Below are positions 25,531-35,727 of a stretch of DNA of 64,000 bases, piece after piece (the first letter of the stretch is position 1; the number at the start of each line of letters is the position of its first letter). The stretch is from Nemopilema nomurai (Eukaryota; Cnidaria; Scyphozoa; Rhizostomeae; Rhizostomatidae), in NCBI GenBank assembly GCA_003864495.1, contig PEDN01001352.1, positions 1,736,001 through 1,800,000 on the forward strand. The letters run 5' to 3'. Below the pieces are notes generated by a model that had not been told where the DNA came from, did not search any database, and saw only the letters and a list, made by a program, of their open reading frames with translations. Made by a program: the position numbers and the translations under genes.

Positions 25531-26340
25531 TAGGCAGTGGATTGCGGTCCTTGAAACCCTCCATCCTCCATTCTTAGCTTTGTTTTCTCATACAGCACAT
25601 AAGCTTCCTCCATGCTATAACATCCAGTCACTAGGTCGTCAACATAGAAACTTTTCTTTAGCTTTTGAGAGAATGCTGGGTTATGTTCCACATATTTGGA
25701 TACATGAGGCTGCCATGGTGCCAAACAAAGTTCCACATGCAACGTTTCATTTAAGAAAACACAATTTTTTCTTTCTTTTGAAGATGCGTCATAAACAGTT
25801 CTAACCTTTGTCATTTCTGCCTCCTTTCCTACCACAGCATGATGAGGTAGGAAGTAGATTTTGTTTCCTTCTTTGATTTTCAAATCACGTCTTACTCTTT
25901 CGATAATACCCTCTCTTCCTTGTTCGTTGAAAATATCATATTCTTTCAAAATTTCTTGATCGTTCTGAAATTTTTTGACAAGTTGTTTTAACCGGTTCAC
26001 TGTGTTGTGTTCATTTCTGTCAGGATTTGGCACACCTTTCCAGGACAATTTAACACTATATATTTTTCCATTGAATCTGATACTGTTTAGTAATCCTTCG
26101 TGGACTGTATCTCTCTTTTTTATTCCTATGGTTTTCTAGTCCAACAACTTGTTCAAACTGGCAGTTATATCATTTCTTACATCAACGCAAACCTTAGCAT
26201 GTACTTCGCTGTCTGCAATACCTTTTGTGAAATCTATTAAAACAATCAATCGTAGAGGACTTTATCTTTCTTCAATCAGATTACAATCGTTCTTTTTGCA
26301 CATCCCTATGTCATTCGAAAAACACATGATCAAAGCATGA
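25530..26340 (-). pseudogene. BEL/Pao reverse transcriptase fragment with internal deletion
   Basis: Minus-strand order: a linker after the protease (26340-26050, ending in SIRFNGKIYSVKLSWKG), then the RT N-terminus (EGIIERV, IYFLPHHAVV, KVRTVYDASSK, FLNETLH). The frame then jumps to FYVDDLVTGCYSMEEAY. The family has about 100 residues of palm and fingers between those two points, so an internal in-frame deletion has occurred, although the YVDD catalytic motif survives. One frame stays open from 26048 to 25530. The retained DASSK and YVDD boxes make the BEL assignment secure. Confidence 0.85.
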
Positions 26341-26562
26341 CGTCGTTTTACCAACAGAGCGAGTCACAAGATTTAGCTATGCGTTCATTAATGTAATTTC
26401 ACCAGGATTTCCTACCTGCACTGCTGCTTTAAGTCATAGCATGGTCCGTAATAATCAGACATATGGTTTCTTTTCAAACAGACAAAGCAACGTCCATAGT
26501 TCTTTCAGCACGCTGTTTTTATAACCAGCATGACTCTTGACTACATTCCAACACACTCCCCT
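26340..26562 (-). mobile_element. LTR start with polypurine tract (BEL/Pao-like), minus orientation
   Basis: On the minus strand AGGGGAGTG (26554-26562) precedes TGTTGGAATGTAGTC, the usual form of a polypurine tract followed by the 5' edge of a 3' LTR. About 30 bp in, a TATA-like TTATAAAAAC occurs (near 26515-26525), as expected for LTR promoters. The element body belonging to it should lie above 26562, but a hAT-like element starts there exactly. I cannot define the far end of the LTR; 26340 is approximate. Confidence 0.5.
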
Positions 26563-28483
26563 CAGGGGCGGATACAGAAAAAAGTGACGGTTTCACAAGA
26601 CGGTTTCATGGACTATCTCTAGACAACGCCCTTTATCAAAGCCGTAGACGTTCTTGGTACGAGAAAACATTTCGAATAGACAACAACTCCAAACAAAAAC
26701 GATTTCAGAAAATTCTGTCACAAACCTTTCTGTCAATTTAGGAAAATGGGCAAATGTACAGAACACCTAAGAATTAACAGCTCAATGCAAAAAGAGAGAG
26801 ATAGGATTTGGCAGAAAAGGCTTTATTCATTCAACTTATCGACTTCATCCAAAGTGCCAGTGATTTAATTAAGGATGTTTCTGGCAAGGCTTTTGCCGCA
26901 AAACTCGTTTTTTCACTACTTGATTATACCCTCTCTGTTTTTGAAATCACCTGCATCAAATTGCCCCATCTCAACGTTAGCAATGACTCACGGATGTTGC
27001 TAACCATACAAAATGTATAGCAGCTTTCCTTATAGCAAGTGGAAAAGGTGAAAAGTTAAACGAAGCCTTTTTGTTCAAAACAAGCTTGAAAACATTTAAG
27101 GTTTAATGATAAGATTTAATGATCTGAGTTTTCCAAACTTAGTAGATTTCAGAAGAAATCACGTCGTCTGCATTGGCAGGTGGGTCATTGTAGTTTAAAA
27201 TATTATGCAGTTTGAGGCTTTATCTATATTTAACTGAGTAGGTGTCTATAACATTTTCAACGTCAACTTGCAAATATTTGTGTGTGTCGAGACCTGCCAA
27301 CCGTTGAGTCTTTCTTGAGTCATTTTGCTTCGCAGATATGTTTTCATCAATCTGCTAGATGATGCCGATCGCTCGCAAGTACAACTAGTTACCGTTGTTT
27401 CGAAGGGCAGTCAGAATGTTAGAAAAGGAGATTGGATTTGTAATGTCCAACGGAGGCAGAACGGTGGTCAGAAAATAGACGAATAGTTGAGCGAGAACAT
27501 TCTAATCGAATCTCAACATCACCGACAATCGTACTGTCTCTAGCTACTCTTCTAGTTTCTCGCGCAGAGTTACAGTTGCTCCCCGGGGTGTGCACGTTAC
27601 AGATTCACTCTTTTAATGGTTTCAGAAATATTGCCGGGGAGCTGTTCTTCGGAAATATCAGCCCATGCAGACTCCCAGATATCAACTTCGTGGGAAATAC
27701 TTGACATATTCGGCATATCTTTAGCATACTTGAAACAGAAGTCTCCTTTCCATTGCTTGTCAGCTCGTTGAATGTCTTTTGGAGCTTTCAACTGTCTTCT
27801 GCGCATTATTTGTTGAACTGGGCGCTCCTTCCTAACTGAGTAGACCTGCTGCCGATCTGTGTTTTATTTACATGGAGATGACATGTAGAAAAAGCTTCCC
27901 AATGACGTCTCTTCACGCCAACAGTACCACCCTTTTCATATTCCAACTTCATCACAGTTGGTACAATCGAGATCCCTTTGAATGCAATATGGTTTTTTAT
28001 TGAAAAAGGTTTAGAAAGTTTTCCAATAAGGTCATCAAGAAAAGGAATTCCCACATTGACCTTATAATAAGTTTCAGCATCAGTAGCAGGGGCGTTACAT
28101 CTGTTCCTAAGTTTGGAGCAAATTTGTGGATCCTTTACTGGAGCATCAACCTTACAGGCAGTTTCACAAGCTTTCTTGTACCAACGGGAGAAGTAGGTAT
28201 CCACCTGCATCCTTCTGAAGAGACTTCAATATCCTTTAAACCCCTCAGTAGGTCAATGTGTCGTCCTCGGAGTTGAATTGTTGCAGATCTTGTGTAGCCT
28301 AGACAGTTTCTAACAATGATCAGTGTGATAATTAAATCAAAACTTAAACAAACAGAAGCAATACCATAGCCTTCTGCAGCAGTTCAGCCCCATTTACCAT
28401 CTGTGTTATCTCTTATTGTGAGTAGTGCTTCTGTTATTGCATATCTCCTAAACTAATACTAATACCGCTATCAACCGCCCCTG
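26563..28483 (-). mobile_element. hAT-like DNA transposon bounded by CAGGGGCGG termini
   Basis: The left end begins CAGGGGCGGATAC at 26563 and the right end closes with CCGCCCCTG at 28483, giving a 9-bp matching terminal inverted repeat of the common hAT type (CAGGGGCGG). The transposase pseudogene inside is of the hAT superfamily, which supports the boundaries. I do not see an 8-bp target duplication (left ACTCCCCT, right CCCTACTC), so either the ends are shifted or the flanks have changed. Confidence 0.55.
27246..28210 (-). pseudogene. hAT transposase pseudogene (THAP12/P52rIPK-like type)
   Basis: Minus-strand pieces in order: 28210-27806 with WYKKACETACKVDAPVKDP, RNRCNAPATDAETYYKV and IPFLDDLIGKL; 27806-27597 with DIWESAWADI; then 27401-27246 with VTSCTCERSASSSRLMKTYL and SKMTQERLNG. 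The last is the hAT C-terminal dimerisation domain (TxxxCERSFSxLRxxKTYLRSTMxxxRLxG). The order matches '52 kDa repressor of the inhibitor of the protein kinase-like' proteins, domesticated or mobile hAT relatives. Several frameshifts inactivate it, and the N-terminal zinc finger and catalytic core are missing. Confidence 0.8.
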
Positions 28484-28879
28484 CCCTACTCAAAATGAAG
28501 GCTCTCTAACCCACATCATTAGTGAACCAGTTGGTATATAGTGAAGTGTAACAGAGACTGTACAGAGAGCCTAACCGTGACATTATCCCTTTTGGGAGAC
28601 TGTGACAAATCTTTATTCAAAATACATGAATCTATGCCTTTGTACTACAGAAATGGGTGACCAACAATTTTTTAATAAGTTTGTGCTAATTCAATATCAA
28701 ATATGGTGCATATTCAGGGGTGTACGGTTTTGGGGGTTAAATTGGGGGAAAATGTGTGAATTTCTATTTTTGCTATTGATGTTGCAATATTTTGATGGAA
28801 ATACAACACTATGCACATTAATTTGTTTGTATTGAGATAGCAGGGCAAAATATCTCTTTAAAGTTGAAACAAATTATCC
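28484..28879. other. Unassigned spacer between hAT and piggyBac remnants
   Basis: No gene seen. AGGCTCTCTAA near 28498 and AGAGAGCCTAA near 28565 form a small inverted pair. A short open frame at 28602-28835 lacks any recognisable motif. Confidence 0.5.
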
Positions 28880-29322
28880 TAACCCTTTCAGGACCAGAAT
28901 TTTTTGGCTTGCTGAAGAAAGTAATTTGTAATGTTTTTATTGTGTGTAAACATTGTTAGTGAGAGCAAAGTATAAATTTTGAAAGATAGACCTGGACATT
29001 AAGAGATCTGGACTTGGGCCATATGACCCTTCCAGTCATAGAAGATTGTTCTCCGCCCATACGCATATTTACTTACAACTGTGAATTAAATTATGCTTAG
29101 AAGTTATGACTGACAACACAAAGAAACATAAAAACTATGAAGAAAAATGTAAATCCATTCTTTTTAATGGAGTTTTTTTGGGAAATTTCATTCTCAGTCT
29201 TGATTTTTCAGGCAGATAAGCCTTCTGAAAAAACACTCATATTTCAACAATAACAGAAATCAGAATGAATGAAGAACATTAATTATGTCATCTGTTGATG
29301 AAAAAGCAACTCTTTACAAAAA

Positions 29323-29720
29323 TTAAGAATGGTAGGAAAAAAAACAGTTCCTATCTTCGGTAATGCAAAGCCCCTTTTGACACTTCTAACGGCCAATTCT
29401 TGTCTTTTCTTTGCACACCATGCATCTAGGTCTATCTGGATGATGTATAGGCCAGTGGTTTTTTGCATCGTACCTTATGCCAGTTGGTGTATCATGAAGG
29501 TCTGGTGCCCTTCTTGGCTTCTTACACACTGGTGTCACTTCTAAGGGCCTCTCCAAAGATGGCCCTCCTCTTCTATAACTTGTAGGGGGGTATCAATTTC
29601 AGTTGTGATGGCTGCATCTGTTATTTGTGAAATGAACAGAAGAAGTAGTATATGGTCCTTTCTTGGCACACCAAAATAATTGCAGTGTCTTCTGTACATC
29701 ATCCATCAATTAATAACAGA
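29323..29720 (-). pseudogene. piggyBac transposase C-terminus with cysteine-rich domain
   Basis: On the minus strand the frame gives YRRHCNYFGVPRKDHILLLL (29690-29630). After a frame change come GIRYDAKNHWPI, RPRCMVCKEKTRIG, an in-frame TAG (29387-29389), KCQKGLCITEDRNCFFSYHS and a stop at 29323. The pattern HWP...RCxxC...CxxC...LCxxxxxxCFxxYH is the zinc-binding tail of piggyBac-derived (PGBD) transposases. The catalytic DDD core is not found upstream, so only the 3' third remains, with one nonsense codon. Confidence 0.85.
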
Positions 29721-29766
29721 AGTTGCAAGAATCTGTATCACTCAATTAGAGAGGGCGAATCTTAAA

Positions 29767-29848
29767 GAGCTTGTCTATTTGGGTCTTCTCTCCGTGGCAC
29801 TGTTTCATTATTTACAAAATGTAAATTCTTTTTCAGTACCTTGAACCT
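29767..29848 (+). repeat. Direct repeat copy 1 (~82 bp)
   Basis: Shares GAGCTTGTCT, TTTGGGTCTTCTCTC, GGCACTGTTTCATTATTTAC and the following ~30 bases with 30201-30284, with only a handful of differences. The two copies are 434 bp apart and border the piggyBac remnant, so they could be duplicated terminal sequence. Confidence 0.85.
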
Positions 29849-30200
29849 ATTGCGACTCATTACGCTAGTAACATGCTCATATCTGGCCTATCAGCTGTTG
29901 TTGCTGTCAGAACATTATGTGGCCGGAAGGGCCATATGGCCCAGCGAGTAATTTGAAGAAAAAATGTAAAAAGGGGCAAACAAAACTAAATTAAACCATC
30001 GAATAACACTGCACGATACCCTTAGTTTGTAAACAAATTTTCCTTTAAGACAATACTTATCTTCTTACCATCTCAAGTTAACAAAAATGTCACTCCAAGC
30101 TGAATGCAATCGCCATGACAAAACATCATCTGAAATTTTTTCTGTTGTTGCCGCTGTTCGAATTGAGTCATGTGAGAAAAGTACAACAACTGAACAACAA

Positions 30201-30284
30201 GAGCTTGTCTTTATTTGGGTCTTCTCTCTATGGCACTGTTTCATTATTTACAAAATGTAAATTCTTTTTCAGTATCTTGAACCT
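30201..30284 (+). repeat. Direct repeat copy 2 (~84 bp)
   Basis: Second copy of the repeat at 29767-29848. It has a 2-bp insertion (TTTATTTGGG versus TATTTGGG) and a few substitutions. Confidence 0.85.
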
Positions 30285-30722
30285 ACGCTAGGAACTAGCA
30301 TATGTCTTCTCTCATTGGCTACTCTTTCATACATTTCACAGTAAACATAACCCTTTGTGTTTGTTATCGTGTTTTTGAACACTATTCTTGCTTGCAAACA
30401 TGAAAGGCAACATAGGCTGGAGATTAACTTGTTAAATTGTGTGTACAAAAAGAAAACATCCATCACATCCTTTACACTGTTTTTCCCTGTTTTGTCCAGT
30501 TTATCATCTCATTCATATGAAGGTCGAAATAGGCAAGTTTTCTTGCACTTGTCAAAGGGCGTCTTTCTTCGACGACACTCGCAATCTTTGTTCGCTTGGT
30601 TGTGGCGATAAGATCTTGGGCAACTAGTCTTTTGTCCCAGAGCGATAAAGGTCCTTTTCCTCAATTTGGCACCGGACCACGCGATCCTTGGAAAAAAGAG
30701 CTAGAGAAATGGGCTTCCAGAC

Positions 30723-31258
30723 TAGGGCTGTCAAAACCTTCGGATATCCCTATTCGGTTATTCGGCTTAAAATTTAACGAATATTCGGTTATTCGGCAAA
30801 TATGGGTGTGGTAAAATGGGTGTGGCAGGGTGGTGGTAACGAGTTTTTTAAAACGAGTTTTGTCGAAAATGAATGTTTTCTCGAACCTTCCCTAGCATTA
30901 GTTGCCCCGAATGGCCAGAAAGTCATTATTAACGTCATTATAATCAAATTAACGAGAAACCATAGTCGTACGTTTTCAAAAAAGGTCGTTTTCCAACATT
31001 TTTAAAAGTGAAAAGCTTTCTAGCACGGGCTTTGAATAGTCACGGTTATTCGATAGTCAACGCTTATCGATGAGTCACGGCTATTCAAACAACCATTGTG
31101 GACCTCCAACAGTGAGGTTATTCGCACTATTCGTCTCCAACCGAATAATCTATTCGAACTATTCGCTTGTAACCGAATATTCGCTTTGGACTTCAGCTAA
31201 CCGAATAGTGAAACAGGTAACCGAATACCGGCTATTCGACCTTCGGTGGACAGGCCTT
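30723..31258. mobile_element. Non-autonomous inverted-repeat element rich in ATTCGG motifs
   Basis: The left end (TAGGGCTGTCAAAACCTTCG near 30723) and the complement of the right end (GGCCTGTCCACCGAAGG near 31255) are related. Both are followed by repeated TATTCGGTTATTCGG-type words pointing inwards. At least a dozen copies of ATTCGG/CCGAAT occur. This layout is typical of a MITE with sub-terminal repeats, possibly hAT-like. There is no coding capacity. Confidence 0.55.
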
Positions 31259-31360
31259 TTACAGACCTTTCCTCCTTTGTATTGGCTATTCCTTGACGAA
31301 AAAAGTGACCTTCTAAAGATTACCTAATGTCGAAGATTTACCACACCAAGATCAGCTTTA

Positions 31361-33344
31361 GGGTAATGTGGGGCAAAACAAGACACTTACGCAAATTTTC
31401 GACAACTTTTTAGGCACGAAAATGTGAAAAGAAACAAGATAACTGCAACATGTTTTTTCAACTATAATGCTTATAATAACAAAACAAAAATCTTCCTACC
31501 TTATTTATAACCCAAAAATTTCAATGCTTTTTTGCCAGAGGTTATTTGTCGGGGCAAAATGAGACATGTTACTACTCTGTGTGTAGGGTTCATAAAAATT
31601 GACATTCATTAATATTATTCAAAAATACTTTTTTTTGGATGTTACACTACTATTAAGACTTTGGCATGAAGATAAGTATTGCAAAAATTGAAAAGTAGAA
31701 GGCTTCAAGACTTTACTGCAGGCGGACAGATTGCCCCATGCCCTCACCCAGAGTGGGGTTTTCAAACAGTTTAGATTTTGTTTTGAACTGTGTTTTCTAA
31801 AATCAGGGGACCTTAGAAAGACTTTCATGGACCCTTTAGCCCAGGTCTTCCAAACCCTCTCGGTGGCCCTGCTTATACTCTCTGGGCTCTAATAGACGTC
31901 CCCCACTTATTAATTTTTAAAATTTTCCATCCAAGCTCTTCGTATTCAAGCTCCCGCTTATTAATTCTGTTAGCAAGTGTTCCAAGCAAGGCAAAAACTA
32001 CACAATAAAAATCTATAAGCATAACTAATATTGAAACTTTTGAATTTTTTAAAATCTGTTTAGTATTTAGCACAAGTCACATATCTGTCCTTCTGTGCCT
32101 TTTCAGGAGCATGCTTCACGAGCCCAAAACAAACAGCGAGCACATCTGATCCAATTTTCTCCTGGCTTGGCATCATGCCACCACAAGCCACACACAAAGC
32201 ATCTTCACTTCTGTCTAAAATTGGTTTGCTTCCAGGTCCTGCTCTTTTCTTTACTAACTTTGTTGCTGTAGACTTTTTCAACTTTGCCTGCTTATCATTT
32301 TTGCTGCGCTTCCCATTCACATTAGGCAATTTCCTTGCTTTTTTCGTTTTTTCATCTGCTTCAAGCTTTCTTTTGTACGGTGAGCTTGTTATAATTTGTG
32401 AAGATTCTGATCTTCTCTTTTCTGTAGCACACAGCTCAGGTAATGGAAGAATATCGGGGAAACTGACTTCTCTTACCAAAGTTTCATCACTCTGCCTTGG
32501 GCACTGGTTGTCTGTATCTTCTATGTTAGATTCATTATATTAATAACCTAGCTCAACATAATCTTCTTCAGGAATTATTTCGTCATTAAAAGGCCATATT
32601 CCTGTTGATGAGAATCCAGATATTGCATTCTGTGCTGTTGCTGCTTTATAATAGGCTTTTGAAAACAATTCACCTAATTGCTCCTGACAAATTCGTCTTC
32701 CAGGGTGATCTCTCATCCACCTTCCACAAGCCGTGTTAAATGCAGTTTTGTCTAATGGCTGGAGTTGATGTGATGTATGGGGTGGTAGGGACAAGACAAT
32801 TAGCCCATAATCCCTGGCTAGATTTATCAGTTCAATACTATTGGTATAAGAGCTGTATCCATCAAGAATCAGTAAGACTTTGTTGTTTTGTGAGCATCGT
32901 GTTTCTTTGATAACTGCTTGATGTATGTTTGATGTAGCTCAGTTGTAGTCCAGCCATTATCTGAGCAGCCACCAATAGAACCAGCTGGTGCATGGTATCA
33001 ATGAGATCTGGCAGATCATTCTTTTCCGACAGAATATCACCATAGGAGAGACATAGTTGTCAGAAGCATTAATTGCAATCAATATTGTGGTCTTGCGTCC
33101 TCTTTCTCCACTTGTAGCAGAAGCTACAGTATGCTTTCCTTTCGTTGATAACACCTTTATGGGCCTGTGTACACAAGTCAGACCTGACTCATCACAATTA
33201 TATATTTGACTAGCTCCTAAATTCTCTTCGTCAGTGGCCTCTTTTCAAATTCAGTGTTTCCTCGTAATTATTGTGTTCAGAAAGGTCAACCGAGGTCAAC
33301 AGTGTCGCATTTTGCTCCGTGTCGCATTTTGCCCCCCATTACCC
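31361..33344 (-). mobile_element. Pogo-type (Tc1/mariner superfamily) transposon, 1,984 bp, with TA target duplication
   Basis: The left terminus starts GGGTAATGTGGGGCAAAA at 31361 and the right terminus, read as its complement, starts GGGTAATGGGGGGCAAAA at 33344. The inverted repeat continues for about 26 bp with few mismatches. Both are flanked by TA (31359-31360 and 33345-33346), the target duplication of the superfamily. GGGGCAAAATGAGACA and similar words recur sub-terminally. The minus-strand transposase pseudogene fits the boundaries. Confidence 0.85.
32060..33240 (-). pseudogene. Pogo/tigger-like DDE transposase pseudogene lacking the N-terminal DNA-binding half
   Basis: Minus-strand order: NCDESGLTCVHRPIKVLSTK and GKHTVASATSGERGRKTTI with FCRKRM (33240-33000). 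After frame changes come LLILDGYSSYTNSIELINLA and LSLPPHTSHQLQPLD (about 32870-32750), GRRICQEQLGELFSKAYYKA and STGIWPFNDEI (to 32540). A tail with DILPLPE and ITSSPYKRKLE and a basic stretch then runs to 32060. These are the DDE_1 endonuclease blocks with catalytic Asp in NCDESG and ILDG. The helix-turn-helix domains should lie before 33240, but only ~100 bp remain to the terminus, so the N-terminus is deleted. Several frameshifts inactivate it. Confidence 0.85.
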
Positions 33345-33597
33345 TAGACAATAAATCTTCCAATTCCCACAAGAAAAGCGAGTTATTCACTAAAATTGTC
33401 GCTGCTTATACAAAAAATCACCGCACTCAAACTTCTCGAGAATGACAGATATTGACGACATACTTATTCCGTGTAAACCCTGTACCCTTGACACCAGATG
33501 TAACGTTTTTTCTCAGAGAATTTCATCTACATAATTATATATCGTAGTAAAATCCTCATTCCAATTCCCAAAATCTAGATTAAACGAATTGCTCTGT

Positions 33598-33759
33598 AGC
33601 CAGATCTCCACTAGGCGGAAAATTGTCGTGCCGCGAAAAGTTGGATTTCTTTCTACTTTTCGCTAGTCGACAATTTCGGCCGCGACAATTTCAATTAGCC
33701 GGTTAGAACGCAGGAAAGTGTTCGCCCTCGAAATTTTACGCCCAGTGGAGAAAGGGCTT
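33598..33759. mobile_element. Small MITE, ~162 bp, imperfect terminal inverted repeats
   Basis: The left end AGCCAGATCTCCACTAGGCG pairs with the complement of the right end (AGCCCTTTCTCCACTGGGCG near 33759), continuing into AAAATT and CG for about 30 bp. The centre has repeated CGACAATTTC words. A short non-coding element of Harbinger- or Tc1-like form is likely; I could not fix the target duplication. Confidence 0.55.
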
Positions 33760-34577
33760 TATCTCAAATGAAGAAGCCTAAGCTCATATAACGTGTTGCT
33801 AACATTTCGTAATACTTGCCTATCATATCACAACCACAACAACTGCTGCTCCAACCAACCAACTAATTTCGAGTTACACCATACATAGTCCCATGTGATT
33901 GACATTGCCGTTTCCCATGTATTTGCCATTATTGTGTATGGCGAATGAAAACATGAAATTTTGCACTAGAAATAGCGGTACATGTTTTTGCATACTTTAA
34001 GTACTTTTCGTCCGAGACTTCTAAAAGTATGCAAAATCGGAAAATAGCCAAGAGCAGACAAATTATGTAGCTAGTTGCGGGTTGAAAATGCTGCTGTCAT
34101 TTAAGAAAAAGTCTGCTAATTGTGACACCACACTGGCGCAAACTGTGCGAACTGTGAGGTTACGCCTTTGAATGTTTCCCACCTGCAAACTCGACGCATG
34201 TAGCATTAATACACTTCAAGAACCAACACCCTGCACTTTAGAGCTATATTTCGATGATTTCGACTGTTTCAGCAAGCTAACCAATTGAAACCAACATAAC
34301 ATCCATAACAAAACTCGGCTTGTCTCACATCAGATACCAAACGATGTTTCAACGCGTACCAATCGAATAGACACTAATTCCACATTTCATGTTATTTTTG
34401 TCAATTTTTCATATTATTTTATTGTAATATTATTCTCTGTTACATTAGTAAAACTTCCAAAAGCTCCAGGAAAGGCAAGTCAAGGCGCTTTGGGATCGAG
34501 ACTGTGCACAAAGGAGGTCAAGGAATTAACTGTTTGCCAGTCGTGAAAATTTGCGGGAAAAAGCAACGAAAATTGAC

Positions 34578-35727
34578 ATGGCTACTGGAATGGAACTAAA
34601 GGGGTGGAAGCACCAGAAAATCCTGTAAGACGGTTTGTAAGAAAAGTTTATCTCATAACATACAGTTATGTGGATACTAAAATTTTTGACCGAGAAAAAT
34701 TCTCCACAATCGCGGTGAATGCTTTCAACGAAAGCACCAATGCTGCTGTGGAGCAATGGGCATACTGTATGGAGCAGAACAAGAGTGGTGCATATCATTT
34801 CCATATGTGCGTCCTTCTCGACCGAATTCAAAGGTGGGTGAAGGTAAAAACGCATCTAAATGATCGCCACAACATTATTGTTAACTTTTCTGGCCACAGT
34901 GGCTACCACACTGCCTTCAATTATGTTGCGAAGGAAGACGGGGCTTTCATGAAAAGCGAGCAACATCCTCATGTAGCAGCTCCAAAAACAGCAGAGGCTA
35001 CAAGAGCTAAAATAAATAAATGTACTAAAAGGTCCAAAAAACCAAAGCGTCTATCTAATCCTGATGTTGCCAGGATGGCCATCAAGCACAAAGTGCATTC
35101 TCGCTTGGAGCTGCTTGGCCTTGCAAGATCCTCTGTAGACCAAGGGGACTCGCGTCTGTACGACTTTGTCCTAGGACGAAGCGAAAAGAAAATAAGGGAA
35201 TTGCTGGATACGACATGGGAGATGGAGATGGCAAATGCGAAGCTACAAAGAGCAGGAATGACAAGGGTGCAGATCTTGCAGCAACAGCTGGCTTCTCCCT
35301 GTGTCTGCAAGGGGGAATGGCTCCAATGTGCTTTAGAAATACTGGAGAAAAATTCGATAGGCCAACCTGTTTTCGCTGAGGCCATCCTAACGTAATAAGA
35401 CAAGAGTCGTGGCAAGGGCCGTAATATTTACGTTTGTGGTCCATCGAAAAGCGGCAAAACCCTCGTTCTCGACACACTCAGGAACAGCTTGGAGTCGAAG
35501 GAACGGAGGTGATCTTTCTTACCGATCGTAGATGGTTGCCTGTCATTCTTCCATGGAGTGATGTGGCTGAGGGTGCTGTTGTCTGTTCAACGAGACGTCG
35601 TATAGGAAGGAAAGTAAGCAATGACGAATTTAAAAACGTGCAGGATACATTTCTTCACTCTCAATTTGGAAGTACTCCAAATACTACTGATTTGGATGTT
35701 TCCAGAATAGAGACAAATGAATGCTAA
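34578..35727 (+). pseudogene. Rep-like protein: HUH endonuclease plus SF3-type helicase remnant (CRESS-DNA virus or related mobile element)
   Basis: A long frame (34604-35395) has the three replication-initiator motifs of rolling-circle HUH enzymes. These are motif I LITYS (residues ~17-21 of the open part), motif II HFHMCV (the two metal-binding His), and motif III YVAK with the nucleophile Tyr and Lys. After two adjacent stops (TAATAA, 35393-35398) the same frame resumes with a Walker A motif GPSKSGKT (35438-35461). It ends in a stop, and another frame carries a Walker B-like EVIFLTD. The spacing between Walker A and B is far shorter than in intact helicases, so DNA has been lost. The long frame has no in-frame ATG at its start; an ATG at 34578 is in another frame, with a G-run between. 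Codon content looks richer in G/C than its surroundings. I recall multi-copy relatives in cnidarian genomes. Whether this is an endogenised virus or a transposon is open. Confidence 0.75.

Larger units (their letters stand above)
28880..29960 (-). mobile_element. piggyBac-type element remnant
   Basis: The left side shows CTAACCCTTTCAGGACC at about 28879, similar to the CCCTTT-starting termini of piggyBac elements next to a TTAA-like site. Inverted sub-terminal blocks (TGGGCCATATGACCCTTCC at 29015-29033 and its near-complement at 29922-29944) flank the transposase remnant. The transposase C-terminus lies between them on the minus strand. The right terminus is not clear. Confidence 0.5.

Noticed and set aside
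34526..34855. Minus-strand 109-codon frame overlapping the Rep-like gene
   Set aside because: It is antisense to the HUH domain, whose plus-strand motifs are clear.
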